A stretch of 64,000 bases of DNA from Streptomyces sp. S4.7. Its GTDB lineage: Bacteria; Actinomycetota; Actinomycetes; Streptomycetales; Streptomycetaceae. This document shows positions 33,481 through 41,606 of the stretch, in pieces. The position numbers and the translations under genes are program-made. Position 1 is the stretch's first letter. Each line of letters starts with the position of its first letter. The DNA lies in the NCBI RefSeq assembly GCF_010384365.1, contig NZ_CP048397.1, positions 6,448,001 to 6,512,000 on the forward strand, written 5' to 3'. Below the pieces are notes generated by a model. The model made no database searches and was not told where the DNA came from. It worked only from the letters and a program-made list of their open reading frames with translations.

Positions 33481-33939
33481 GTGACCAAGCTGCTGCTGTC
33501 CATCCATGTCCTCGCCTCGATCCTGGTGGTCGGGCCGATCGCCGTCGCGGCGTCGATGTTCCCGCGCTACGCGCGCCAGGCGGGGGAGGAGGGACGCCCC
33601 TTTGCCGCCGCCGCGCTGCTCCACCGGATCTGCGCCGGCTACGCGATCGTCGGGGTCGCCGTCCCCGTGTTCGGCATCGCCACCGGCGCGCAGCTCGGCG
33701 TCCTCACCGACGCCTGGCTCATCGTGTCGATCGTGCTGACGGCGATCGCCGCCGCGATCCTCGCGCTGGCGATCCTGCCCGGCCAGGAGAGCATGATCGA
33801 GGCGTCCGAGAAGGGGGAGGGCGCAGACATGGCACGCGCCGCCGCCCGGCTCTCCGGGCTCACCGGCGCCTTCAATCTGCTCTGGGCGGTCGTCGTGGTC
33901 CTGATGATCGTGCGCCCCGGATCCACGACCAGCGCCTGA
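33481..33939 (+). CDS. Small integral membrane protein (DUF2269-like)
   Basis: The 152-residue protein has four hydrophobic segments: LLLSIHVLASILVVGPIAVAA, AAALLHRICAGYAIVGVAV, LIVSIVLTAIAAAILALAIL and LLWAVVVVLMIVRP. The IHVLASILVVGPI start and four-helix layout fit the DUF2269 group of membrane proteins. GTG 33481 (VTKLLLSIHVLA) is chosen as the family-like start, although an ATG at 33457 and a TTG at 33424 are in frame. It is divergent from PadR, which may control it. Confidence 0.7.
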   Translation: MTKLLLSIHVLASILVVGPIAVAASMFPRYARQAGEEGRPFAAAALLHRICAGYAIVGVAVPVFGIATGAQLGVLTDAWLIVSIVLTAIAAAILALAILPGQESMIEASEKGEGADMARAAARLSGLTGAFNLLWAVVVVLMIVRPGSTTSA

Positions 33940-34098
33940 TCCGGGGCCCGGTCCGGGAACCCTCGCCGAGTAGCCTGCCGGAGGAGCGGACGGAGGGGAG
34001 GGCCCGGCCCCGGGCCCCCGCCCGGACTCTCCCCAGGAACCGTCCCGCGCGCCGACCGGTCCGGCCAGGCGCGAGGAAACAACGAGGTGAGAAGCCGT

Positions 34099-34164
34099 AT
34101 GTTCACCACCCGCCCCACCCTCCAGGGCACCTTCGGCATGAAGTTGTCCACCGGGTGGCGCTGA
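34099..34164 (+). pseudogene. 5' end of a second gamma-glutamyltransferase gene, truncated by the island boundary
   Basis: ATG 34099, with GAGGTGAG upstream, starts MFTTRPTLQGTFGM, the conserved N terminus of streptomycete cytosolic-type gamma-glutamyltransferases, which normally continue GMVSSTHWLA. Here the similarity stops at codon 14 (about 34140) and the frame ends after eight unrelated codons. No remainder of the gene is visible in the following 30 kb. The break therefore marks an insertion or deletion junction; the insertion interpretation fits the biosynthetic and plasmid-like genes that follow. Confidence 0.6.
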
Positions 34165-35100
34165 CCTGCATCGATGCGGCCTTACCCGCCCCTGACCTGG
34201 GCGGATAGGTCTTTCAGCTCTTTCGGGATCGTGCTGCGTTACGCGGTCGATTCTCCCCACGCGCTCCCCAGGGCCGTCGATACTCCCCAGATTCTCCCCA
34301 GGAGGTGCCGTTGTGGCGGGGCATGGTGGCACGGGACGTCATGCCACTTGAAGTGCTGCCAAGGGTACGTTGAGCGACTGCCCGCGAGGGCGGGCTCGAG
34401 CCTGTCGAGCGAATGAGCGCCAGGCGTGAGCCTGGCTGTGCTTGAGCAGGAGGCAAGTTACAACCCTCCGTCGGAAGCCGACATCTTTCCGATGACGCAC
34501 CACGTGGAGTGCGTGACGATCCTGGAGCCGGTGGGCAAGGGTGCCTGACCTGCGGTTTTATGCGTGCGCATTATGTGCGGTGTGGGCGTTACGGGCGATA
34601 TCTTGACGCCGAAATGACGCTCGTGACGCTCATTTGACGCTCGTTCAGATGGTATGTCAGGCCATCCGTTGGGCAGGTCAAGCCCTGTGGGGGGCGTATA
34701 TCGATGGGGTGCCGCAGGCAGGTGACGCTGGGCGCAGACCCATTGAGTCCTGCTGGTCAGATGTCGCGGAAGAGACCAGCTAGCGCGGTGACCTGCTGCG
34801 ATGAGGGGTCTTTGGTCGCTGACCTGCTTGAATGGTCTTTCAGTTCTTTCATGCTCGTGCCGTTTGATGAAGCCGGAAGTCCCAGAAAAGTCCCAGAGGA
34901 CTCCCACGGCTGACGGACGCCTTTTCGGTTCTGCTCATAGGGCAGAGCGCGGCGCAGGCCGGGGCTCTGCGCTGGAGGTCGGCCTTGTTCCTCTGCGGCA
35001 ATGGGCGGCGCACTTCCGCTGGCGCGGAGAGCGCCGTATGCGGATAGGGGGCTCTGGCGCTGGGTGACGCAGCGAGGGGCGGTCAGCGGTGGCCGATAGA
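34165..35100. other. Repeat-rich, gene-poor junction region of the island
   Basis: No complete gene is recognisable. Notable contents are four TCTCCCCA/GCTCCCCA-type units at 34250-34304, TGACCTGC at 34162, 34546, 34789 and 34820, and two copies of a GGTCTTTCAG[C/T]TCTTTC block (34208 and 34834), each a few tens of bases after a TGACCTGC. A methyltransferase-like C-terminal remnant lies at 34417-34548. GTCCCAGA repeats occur near 34880-34900. The repeated blocks resemble the non-coding ends of integrative elements, but no integrase gene is visible. Confidence 0.45.
34417..34548 (+). pseudogene. C-terminal remnant resembling RNA (uracil-5-)-methyltransferases
   Basis: This open frame ends ADIFPMTHHVECVTILEP before the TGA at 34546-34548. 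D-x-FPxTxHVE-x-V is the characteristic last strand of TrmA/RlmD-type 23S rRNA or tRNA uracil methyltransferases. The preceding residues do not match the family, so only the last 20 or so codons look homologous. It may be a copy of a 3' gene end carried as an integration target, or a relic. Confidence 0.35.
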
Positions 35101-36204
35101 TCACGCCTCATGTTTCCTGCGGCACGAGAAGTGCTCAGGCAGCCCTTCGGGTCCTGGAAGGCTTGCGGGCTGACCGCAGCCGAAGCGGCAGAGCGGGATC
35201 GCTTGACCCGACGCGTCGACCGGAACCCTGGCGGCCTCGGTTTCCCGGGGGCGGGACTCAAGGACGATGGCACGGCTGCCACGTCTCTGCTTCGGTTCAG
35301 CCCGCACCTGCGAAGCGGGACGGTCCTTGGTGCACCTGTCGTGCCGGTCCCCCTGTCGTACGGATGGCTGGGGCTCCTTGTCGTCCGGGGCGGGCCCGTT
35401 CGCTTCGAGGTACTGCTGCCACCGCTGCGCGGGGAGCCAACCGTGGTGGCCGCCGCGCTGGAACGGGATCCGCTCACCGGCTGCAGCTTCCACGATGAAC
35501 CGGGTGAGGGTGAGGCCGCCTTCCCCTGTGAAGGTGCTTGACTGATGGGCGGGCATGAGGACGCGGTGCCAGCCTCCGCAGTACCCGGCGTCGGTCGGGT
35601 TCTCCGGGTCGTAGGGCTTCTCCGGGCACCGGGTGAGCGCGCCGTTTTGGCTGCACTGGCCCTCCTCCAGGACGAAGTTGCCGTCCTGGACCGCGATGGA
35701 GTTCTTCTGCACGCGGATGACGGAGGCCGGCAGGTTGGGCGTGCGGACGTAAGGAACGGCGCCGATGCCTGCGTGGTCGGGGTCGGCGAAGTCCCAGACC
35801 GACTGAATACCGCCGCGGCGCCGGAACCCCTCCCGTGCACGCATTCCGCGGGCTGTCTGGGCGCTCAGCTGCGGCTCGTAGCCCAGGACGATGCCGTTGG
35901 CTCCGTCGATGCGTACATCAAGGCGCGCGTGCCCGTCGGCGGTCTGCGACTCGATGTCGGCGTGGAAGCCGTGATCTTCGGAGTCCTTCGCGACGCGTTC
36001 CTTGCGTGCGAGGTGCTCGTCGGACTCGTGGCTGATGGGCTTCTCCCCAGGTTTCCGGTACTGCGGTTCACTCGCCAACTGCCGGTTCGTTGCCGGTTCG
36101 TTGCCTAGAACGCAGTGCCACGTACCTGCTGTACTTGCTGTTGCCTGCCAGTACGACGAGCGACAGGCGGCATGAACTGCGAGACCTACCTTGAGTGCAG
36201 TCAC
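35101..36204 (-). CDS. CoiA-like competence/nuclease-related protein
   Basis: The 367-residue protein has a region at about 57-125 patterned like CoiA and related PD-(D/E)xK nucleases: SDEHLARKERVAKDSEDHGF, ADIESQTADGHARLDVRID, VLGYEPQLSAQT. The Asp of RLDV and the Glu of YEPQLS are candidate metal ligands. The rest includes SVWDFADPDHAG and a Cys-rich zinc-ribbon-like tail (CRFGCGQPA and SCRRK). Proteins of this kind are common on actinobacterial plasmids and integrative elements. The start (GTG 36204) lacks a good ribosome binding site and may lie further in. It is divergent from the biosynthetic operon. Confidence 0.6.
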   Translation of the reverse strand: MTALKVGLAVHAACRSSYWQATASTAGTWHCVLGNEPATNRQLASEPQYRKPGEKPISHESDEHLARKERVAKDSEDHGFHADIESQTADGHARLDVRIDGANGIVLGYEPQLSAQTARGMRAREGFRRRGGIQSVWDFADPDHAGIGAVPYVRTPNLPASVIRVQKNSIAVQDGNFVLEEGQCSQNGALTRCPEKPYDPENPTDAGYCGGWHRVLMPAHQSSTFTGEGGLTLTRFIVEAAAGERIPFQRGGHHGWLPAQRWQQYLEANGPAPDDKEPQPSVRQGDRHDRCTKDRPASQVRAEPKQRRGSRAIVLESRPRETEAARVPVDASGQAIPLCRFGCGQPASLPGPEGLPEHFSCRRKHEA

Positions 36205-36301
36205 AGCGCGTGGTGATTCAAAGGCTTTCGGTAAAGCTGGGTCCGCGCTGCGGAAATCTCCGGTCCAACCCGGAGGCTGGCGTCAGCGGAAAGGAAATCT
36301 G

Positions 36302-37021
36302 ATGGCCAAATCTTCAGATGTCGGTGAGCTTTGGGACGCGGAGTCCTTCGATGCTCTCCGTCGTCAGCTCATTCCGTCCTTCGATCTGCTCTACGACTGT
36401 GCTGCGGACGTCGTGGCATCGGGACGGACAGCAGACGGGGAAAGGGTCCAGGTGCTCGACTTGGGCGCGGGTACCGGTCTGCTGAGTGCGGCGGTGCAAA
36501 AGCGTGTCCCGGACTGTGACCTGGTTCTTCTCGATCTGTCCTCGAAGATGCTGAGGAAGACGGAACACCGTTTCACCAAGGACGCGACGGTCCAGCTGGT
36601 GACGGCGGACATGGCGGAAGACGCACTTCCCGAGGGCCCTTTCGATGCCGTGATCAGTGCACTCGCGATCCATCACCTGCCGCACGACGGGAAGCGGAAA
36701 CTCTTCTCCCGGATTCTCGAGGTCCTGCGTCCAGGCGGGGTGTTCGTGAACGTTGATCAGGTGGTTGCCCCCAGCGCCCGTGTAGAGGAGCTGTACGACC
36801 GGCGTCATGAGGAGCACGTCCGGCTGTCGCAGACGCCTCCGCAGGAGTGGGCGGCAGGGCGTGAACGCATGAAGTACGACATCTGCGCGGACACCGAGAG
36901 TCAGCTCGGCTGGCTGCGTGAATGCGGTTTCGTCGATGTGGACTGCCTTGCGAAGGACTGCCGCTTCGTGACGTTCGCGGGCTGGAAAGACTCCGGTGGT
37001 GCTGAAGCCGTGACGAGGTAG
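36302..37021 (+). CDS. SAM-dependent class I methyltransferase
   Basis: The 239-residue protein has the Rossmann methyltransferase motifs: VLDLGAGTGLLSAAV (motif I, about 50), DLVLLDLSSKML (about 75), TADMAEDALPEGPFDAVISA and LRPGGVFVNVDQV. It is the first gene of a six-gene run with spacing of 4 bases or overlaps. ATG 36302 has AAGGAAA upstream. The substrate is unknown; a tailoring O- or N-methylation of the small-molecule building block or product is likely. Confidence 0.85.
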   Translation: MAKSSDVGELWDAESFDALRRQLIPSFDLLYDCAADVVASGRTADGERVQVLDLGAGTGLLSAAVQKRVPDCDLVLLDLSSKMLRKTEHRFTKDATVQLVTADMAEDALPEGPFDAVISALAIHHLPHDGKRKLFSRILEVLRPGGVFVNVDQVVAPSARVEELYDRRHEEHVRLSQTPPQEWAAGRERMKYDICADTESQLGWLRECGFVDVDCLAKDCRFVTFAGWKDSGGAEAVTR

Positions 37022-37025
37022 CGCC

Positions 37026-38498
37026 GTGCTCTACCGGATGCTCGCCACCATGGCACACCGTCGCCCGGACGCCATCGCTGTGCGTACGGCGAACGGCGAA
37101 GCGGTGACATACCAGGAACTGCTGGCGCACGTAGACCGTATGGCCGAAGGGCTCGCGGCCCGACAGGTGGGCAGGGGAGATGTGGTCGCCTGCCGAGGGC
37201 TCCGCAACTCCACCGGGTACGTGGCCTTCATTCTGGCCGTCGCCAAGACCGGCGCCGTCTACGTGCCTCTCATCCGTGAATTCGACCGGGAGGGTCTGGA
37301 CGAGGCGATCCGGCGGACCCGGCCCATGTTCGTGGTGACCGAGGACGAACACCATCTGGTGAGCCCGACGGTTGACTCTGTTGCTCTCAAGGAGCTCGAG
37401 TCGGCCGGCCCTCCGCCCGTCTCCTCACCGGCCGAACGGGACGCGGTCGACGGTCCGTTCCGCATCCTGTGGTCCTCGGGATCCACCGGATTTCCCAAGA
37501 TGATCTCCTGGAGGCAGGACAAGCTTCTTCAGGAGCGGAAGCGGTGGGTGCGGCACATCGGCCTGACGGACACGGATGTGGTCTTCTGCGGCCACACACT
37601 CGATGTTGCCCACGCCACGGACCTGCACCTGTTCGCGGCCCTGCTCGCGGGCGCGCCGCTGGTGCTCGGCGAGCCGGAATCCGAGCCCGAGCGTCTGTTG
37701 GGAGAGCTCGAGGGGACGGGTGCCACCATGATGAGCGCTCTTCCGCGCCACTATGCGCAGCTGGCGGATGCCGCCGATACCCAGAAGGATGCCGAACGCC
37801 CAACGCTGTCGGCGCTGCGGCTCCCCCTGTGCGGAGGCACGTATGTGGGCTCCAACCTGGTCGCACGCTGCAGGCGGTCGCTGGGGATCGTCCTCTGTGA
37901 GATATACGGATCCACCGAGTTCGGCCTTGCGGCCGTCGATCTGCCGTCCGCCCCCGCGGTAAGCCGACACCTTCCGCTCGTTACGGGTGTGGAGGCGCGA
38001 CTCGAGCCGATCGCCGGTGCCGGGCGGGACGAGGCCGGTGAGCTGGTGCTGAGCTCCCCGTGGACGAGCGAGGGGTATCTCCACAGCGAGGTCGCGCACC
38101 TGCGGACCTTCCGTGACGGGGAGTACTGGACCGGCGATGTGGCACAGCGCGACGACTCCGGCCGATACCGGATCCTTGGCCGGGTCTCCGAATCCCTCCC
38201 GGCAACCCACGGCCTGCTTTTCACACCCGGACTCGACGAGGACCTCGTCGCCCACTGCCCGGTGGCCGAGGCGGTCAGCGTCGTGGCGGACCTTGACGAC
38301 CCGGACGTCCGGGTGCACGTGGTCGTACGTCCGGCACCCGGCCGGGCGGCCGAAGAGGTGCGTGCCGAGGTGCGTGCCCGGCTCGTCGGCCACCACGGCC
38401 TGACGGGCGACGTCGTCGTCACCGACACGATCCCCCGCACGGCGGTGGGGAAGCCGAACAAGGCGCTCATCCGGAGCAGGGCAGGAGCGGACCAGTGA
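37026..38498 (+). CDS. Adenylate-forming enzyme (AMP-binding acyl/amino-acid ligase) 1
   Basis: The 490-residue ANL-superfamily protein has the P-loop-like ILWSSGSTGFPKMISW (about 150-165), EIYGSTEFGLAAVD (about 292), YWTGDVAQRDDSGRY (about 364) and a C-terminal RTAVGKPNKALI with the catalytic lysine. It activates a carboxylate as acyl-AMP and passes it to CoA, a carrier or an amine. No carrier domain is fused. With the second ligase at 40383 and the ATP-grasp protein between them, it probably prepares a building block or makes an amide outside the NRPS. The GTG start is four bases after the methyltransferase stop. Its stop overlaps the next GTG. Confidence 0.85.
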   Translation: MLYRMLATMAHRRPDAIAVRTANGEAVTYQELLAHVDRMAEGLAARQVGRGDVVACRGLRNSTGYVAFILAVAKTGAVYVPLIREFDREGLDEAIRRTRPMFVVTEDEHHLVSPTVDSVALKELESAGPPPVSSPAERDAVDGPFRILWSSGSTGFPKMISWRQDKLLQERKRWVRHIGLTDTDVVFCGHTLDVAHATDLHLFAALLAGAPLVLGEPESEPERLLGELEGTGATMMSALPRHYAQLADAADTQKDAERPTLSALRLPLCGGTYVGSNLVARCRRSLGIVLCEIYGSTEFGLAAVDLPSAPAVSRHLPLVTGVEARLEPIAGAGRDEAGELVLSSPWTSEGYLHSEVAHLRTFRDGEYWTGDVAQRDDSGRYRILGRVSESLPATHGLLFTPGLDEDLVAHCPVAEAVSVVADLDDPDVRVHVVVRPAPGRAAEEVRAEVRARLVGHHGLTGDVVVTDTIPRTAVGKPNKALIRSRAGADQ

Positions 38499-39355
38499 AC
38501 GGAACCAACGGCTCGGCACCCCACTGCTACGAGCGGGGAGAGGGGCGCCCGGTGGTGATCGTGCCGGGGCTCGGTGCCACAGCGGCTTTCCTGGAGGACA
38601 CCGCCGAGCGCCTGGCCCGAAGCCACCGCGTCCTCATCGTGGAACTCCCGGGACACGGCTCGTCCTCGGGTGAAACGGCCGCCGCCGGCGCCCTCGGCGT
38701 GGACGCGGCAGCTCGCCGTGTGCTGCGCGGCTGCGAGCAGCTTGGATTGCGGGACGTGACGTTGCTGGGCTGGTCACTGGGGGCGACGGTCGCGTATTCC
38801 TGCCTGGCACAGGACCGGCAGTCACGCTTCGCCGCACTGGTCTCCGTCGAGCAGACGCCGAAGCTGACCATGGCGCAGGACTGGCCCCACGCCGCGTTCG
38901 GGCAGCTGGAGCCCGCAGGTGCCGCCGAACTGGCGGGCAGCATGGTCGATGATCCCGCAGCCTTCGCCCGCACCCTTCTGGGCAGTTCCTTCGCGGCGGG
39001 GAGGGAACCGGATCCCGGCCTGCTGGAACGCCTCGTCGCCGAGACGCTGCGGTGCGATCCGGTCGCGATGGCGGAGCTGCTGACCGACGTGGCCGGCCAG
39101 GACTGGCGGGAGCGGCTTCCGCGGACCGTCGACGTGCCCAGCCTGTTCATCCACGGTGCCCGCAGCCAGATCTACCCCACCGCCGTGGGGGACTGGTTCG
39201 CGCAGACGCTCACTGGATCCCGCCTCGAGCTCTTCGAGGAAAGCGGGCACCTGCCCTTCGTCGAGGAGCCGCAGCGATTCGCCGATGTGGTCCTCAAGTT
39301 CATCGCCGACGTGGCCGCGCCACACCTCAGTGTCAGTATTCCAGGAGGAGAGTAG
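38495..39355 (+). CDS. Alpha/beta-hydrolase
   Basis: The 286-residue protein has PVVIVPGLGATAAFLEDTAE (oxyanion loop), the nucleophile elbow LLGWSLGATVAYS (Ser about 93), a cap region, FIHGARSQIYPT with the acid and ESGHLPFVEEPQRFADVVL with the catalytic His. The fold fits thioesterases, esterases and lactone-forming enzymes. In the operon it could release an adenylated or thioester intermediate or act as a discrete editing thioesterase. It overlaps the preceding gene by four bases. Confidence 0.85.
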   Translation: MNGTNGSAPHCYERGEGRPVVIVPGLGATAAFLEDTAERLARSHRVLIVELPGHGSSSGETAAAGALGVDAAARRVLRGCEQLGLRDVTLLGWSLGATVAYSCLAQDRQSRFAALVSVEQTPKLTMAQDWPHAAFGQLEPAGAAELAGSMVDDPAAFARTLLGSSFAAGREPDPGLLERLVAETLRCDPVAMAELLTDVAGQDWRERLPRTVDVPSLFIHGARSQIYPTAVGDWFAQTLTGSRLELFEESGHLPFVEEPQRFADVVLKFIADVAAPHLSVSIPGGE

Positions 39356-39357
39356 AC

Positions 39358-40386
39358 ATGCGCGAGAACGACAACGGCTCCGGTTCGTCACTCACCCGGA
39401 TCGCCTGGATCTATCCGGAGCGCAGAATTCCGGAGCAGCGGGACTTCGAGGAGAACGCCGTCTGGAGGCCCTACCAGAAGAAGGCGGCCGAGCTCGGGCT
39501 GGAGCTCACCGTGAACAAGCCCGAGGAGCTCGCCGTCGACATCACGAGCCGGGCCGTACCCCGGGTCTTCCTCAAGGGCGAGCAGGTCACACCCGAGGAC
39601 ACGCTCTTCGTCACCTCGCTGTACTCGCTGCCGCACCAGCTCCCGGACGTGCCGGCGCAGCTCCATTCCTTCACGCTGCTCGAACATCTCGGCTTCTACC
39701 TGCCCGTGCCGCCTGCCCTGTCCTACATCGGGGCCGACAAGGGGGCAACGGCCATCCGTCTGAAGGACTGCCCGGTTCCCGTTCTGCCGACTGCCCGCTT
39801 CACCAGCGGACGTGAGGCCATGTCGGGCCACTACGACCAGACTCTGGCCGATCTCGATTACCCGCTCATCGTGAAGCCGGCGACATGGGGGATGGGGCTC
39901 GGCGTTTCGGTCGTGCACAACATATTCGATCTGCGCGGAGTCATTGGGCTTGCCGGCGGATCAGACACCCCCCTGGTGGTCCAGCCCTATTTCCCGGGCA
40001 TCCGCGAGTACCGGATCTTCACCATAGAAGGAAAGCCGCACACGACGCTCACCGGGATCAAGGACGGTTACTGCCTCGTCGCCATGAAATCCTCGGGAGG
40101 AAGTCTCGAGCGTGGCTATGTCGAACTGCCGGAGCAGTTGGCGGATGCGGTGCGTTATGTGTACGAGCGTGTCCCCGCCCCGTATCTGTGTGTTGACTTC
40201 CTCCAGGACGGCGAGCGGTTCTGGCTCTCGGAGATCGAGCTGGACGGGGCAGTGAGATTCACCGGCGACTCCGGCCAGGATGTGGTGGCAGAAAGCGTCG
40301 TCGAGGCGCGCTTTCGCGCGTACATGCGCGGACACGCCGAATTCACGGCACAGAGTGCAGTGGAAGAAATGGCCGGCGGACGGTGA
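39358..40386 (+). CDS. ATP-grasp ligase (RimK-like)
   Basis: The 342-residue protein has an N-terminal Rossmann-like preATP-grasp domain. The ATP-grasp core follows: a YPLIVKPATWGMGLGVSVV strand-loop with the ATP-binding Lys (about residue 173), VVQPYFPGIREYRIFTIEG (hinge and Arg) and YLCVDFLQDGERFWLSEIELDG with the metal-binding Glu/Asp residues near residue 290. Such enzymes couple a carboxylate to an amine through acyl phosphate. Placement between two adenylate-forming enzymes suggests successive amide bond formation independent of the NRPS, as in dapdiamide- or pheganomycin-type pathways. GGAGGAG precedes ATG 39358. Its end overlaps the next GTG. Confidence 0.82.
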   Translation: MRENDNGSGSSLTRIAWIYPERRIPEQRDFEENAVWRPYQKKAAELGLELTVNKPEELAVDITSRAVPRVFLKGEQVTPEDTLFVTSLYSLPHQLPDVPAQLHSFTLLEHLGFYLPVPPALSYIGADKGATAIRLKDCPVPVLPTARFTSGREAMSGHYDQTLADLDYPLIVKPATWGMGLGVSVVHNIFDLRGVIGLAGGSDTPLVVQPYFPGIREYRIFTIEGKPHTTLTGIKDGYCLVAMKSSGGSLERGYVELPEQLADAVRYVYERVPAPYLCVDFLQDGERFWLSEIELDGAVRFTGDSGQDVVAESVVEARFRAYMRGHAEFTAQSAVEEMAGGR

Positions 40387-41606
40387 CCGTGCTGCGAGAC
40401 CAGCACCGGGGCACGGGAGCGGAGCCGGGCGGAGAGACGGTCGGTGCCGTGCCGTGGGACGACATCCTCGCCCAGGCCCGGAAGCTGGAGGCATACGGAG
40501 GGCCCGCAGTCCCCGACGGAGCCTCGAGCCTGGCCGATCTGCAGGTGACGGGCGCCGACTGCATCTTCACCGTGTCGTGCGCGGGCGCTGCCGGAGACAC
40601 CCCTGCCGTGATCCTCGCGAGCGGGGGGACAACAGGCTCTCCCAAACCGACGTACGTCCCCTGCCACCAGGCGCTGGACCGCCTGCTGCCGGAGTGGGCG
40701 CCACTGCGTCCCGGTGCGACGCTGCTCAACCTGTTCACTCCGGGCCGGCTGTGGGCCTCCCACTACTACATGCAGGCTCTCGCCGAGCGCAGCGGGAGCC
40801 ACGTCCTGCCGTCCGGCCCTTACTCCCCGGCGGAGGTGGGGGCCTGGCTCCCGCTGCTGCACCGGATGAACGTCACTGCCCTGGCGGGGACCCCGACGGC
40901 ACTCGCGGACTTTGCGGAGGGTCTGCTGGAGGCGGGGGAGAACCTGGCGGTCGACACCATCATCTGGATGGCCGAACCTTGGACTCCCGCCAAGGAAGCG
41001 GCAGTTCGCAGAGCGTTTCCGAACGCGGGCCTGTGGGGCAACTACGGGTCCGTGGAGACCTACGTGATCGGCACCAGCACTCCCACCTGTGATCTTGGGA
41101 CACTCCATCTCATGTCCGATCAGGTGGTTGAGTTCGACGCCGCCGGTGCGCTCCTCAGCCGGGCGGGCGACGGCTGGACGGTACCCGTCGTCCGCTATCG
41201 CCTGGGCGACCGGCTGGCTGCCGCCGCGTGCCGGTGCGAACGTCCCCGGGCTCTGCGGGTGGAGGGGCGGGCGGACGACTCGGTGAAGCTGCACGGCACC
41301 CTGCTGAGCATCAGCGAGATCCTGGACGTCGTGACGTCACAGGCCGGCGTCACGGGAGCGCAGCTGGTGTTCACGGGTGCGCCGGGCGGCCAGCATGTGG
41401 CCGACCGGCTGACCGTGCGGCTGACCGGCGACGCCGATCCGGAGAGGATCTGTTCGGTGATGATGCGCGAGTTCTACAGCCTGGAGCTCGTCGTCGGGCA
41501 GAGCCCGGAACGGCTCGCGGTGTGCGCCGTCGGCCGGCTGGAACGGATCGACCGTACGAACAAGGTGCCGGCCGTCGTGTGGAGGGAAACCGAGCGTGCG
41601 GGCTGA
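40383..41606 (+). CDS. Adenylate-forming enzyme 2 (PaaK-like)
   Basis: The 407-residue ANL-superfamily protein is shorter at the N terminus than ligase 1. It has VILASGGTTGSPKPTYVP (A3-like core, about 76-93), TALAGTPTALADF, LWGNYGSVETYVIG (about 218) and a phenylacetate-CoA-ligase-like C-terminal lid ending RIDRTNKVPAVVW with the catalytic Lys. Aryl or amino acid substrates are typical of this subgroup. It is translationally coupled to the ATP-grasp gene (4-base overlap) and overlaps the MFS gene by 11 bases. Confidence 0.82.
   Translation: MTVLRDQHRGTGAEPGGETVGAVPWDDILAQARKLEAYGGPAVPDGASSLADLQVTGADCIFTVSCAGAAGDTPAVILASGGTTGSPKPTYVPCHQALDRLLPEWAPLRPGATLLNLFTPGRLWASHYYMQALAERSGSHVLPSGPYSPAEVGAWLPLLHRMNVTALAGTPTALADFAEGLLEAGENLAVDTIIWMAEPWTPAKEAAVRRAFPNAGLWGNYGSVETYVIGTSTPTCDLGTLHLMSDQVVEFDAAGALLSRAGDGWTVPVVRYRLGDRLAAAACRCERPRALRVEGRADDSVKLHGTLLSISEILDVVTSQAGVTGAQLVFTGAPGGQHVADRLTVRLTGDADPERICSVMMREFYSLELVVGQSPERLAVCAVGRLERIDRTNKVPAVVWRETERAG

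Noticed and set aside
33940..36300. A tRNA gene or integrase as the insertion site or motor of the island.
   Set aside because: No cloverleaf-like sequence or recombinase motif was found in this stretch; the integrase, if any, must lie to the right of the window.
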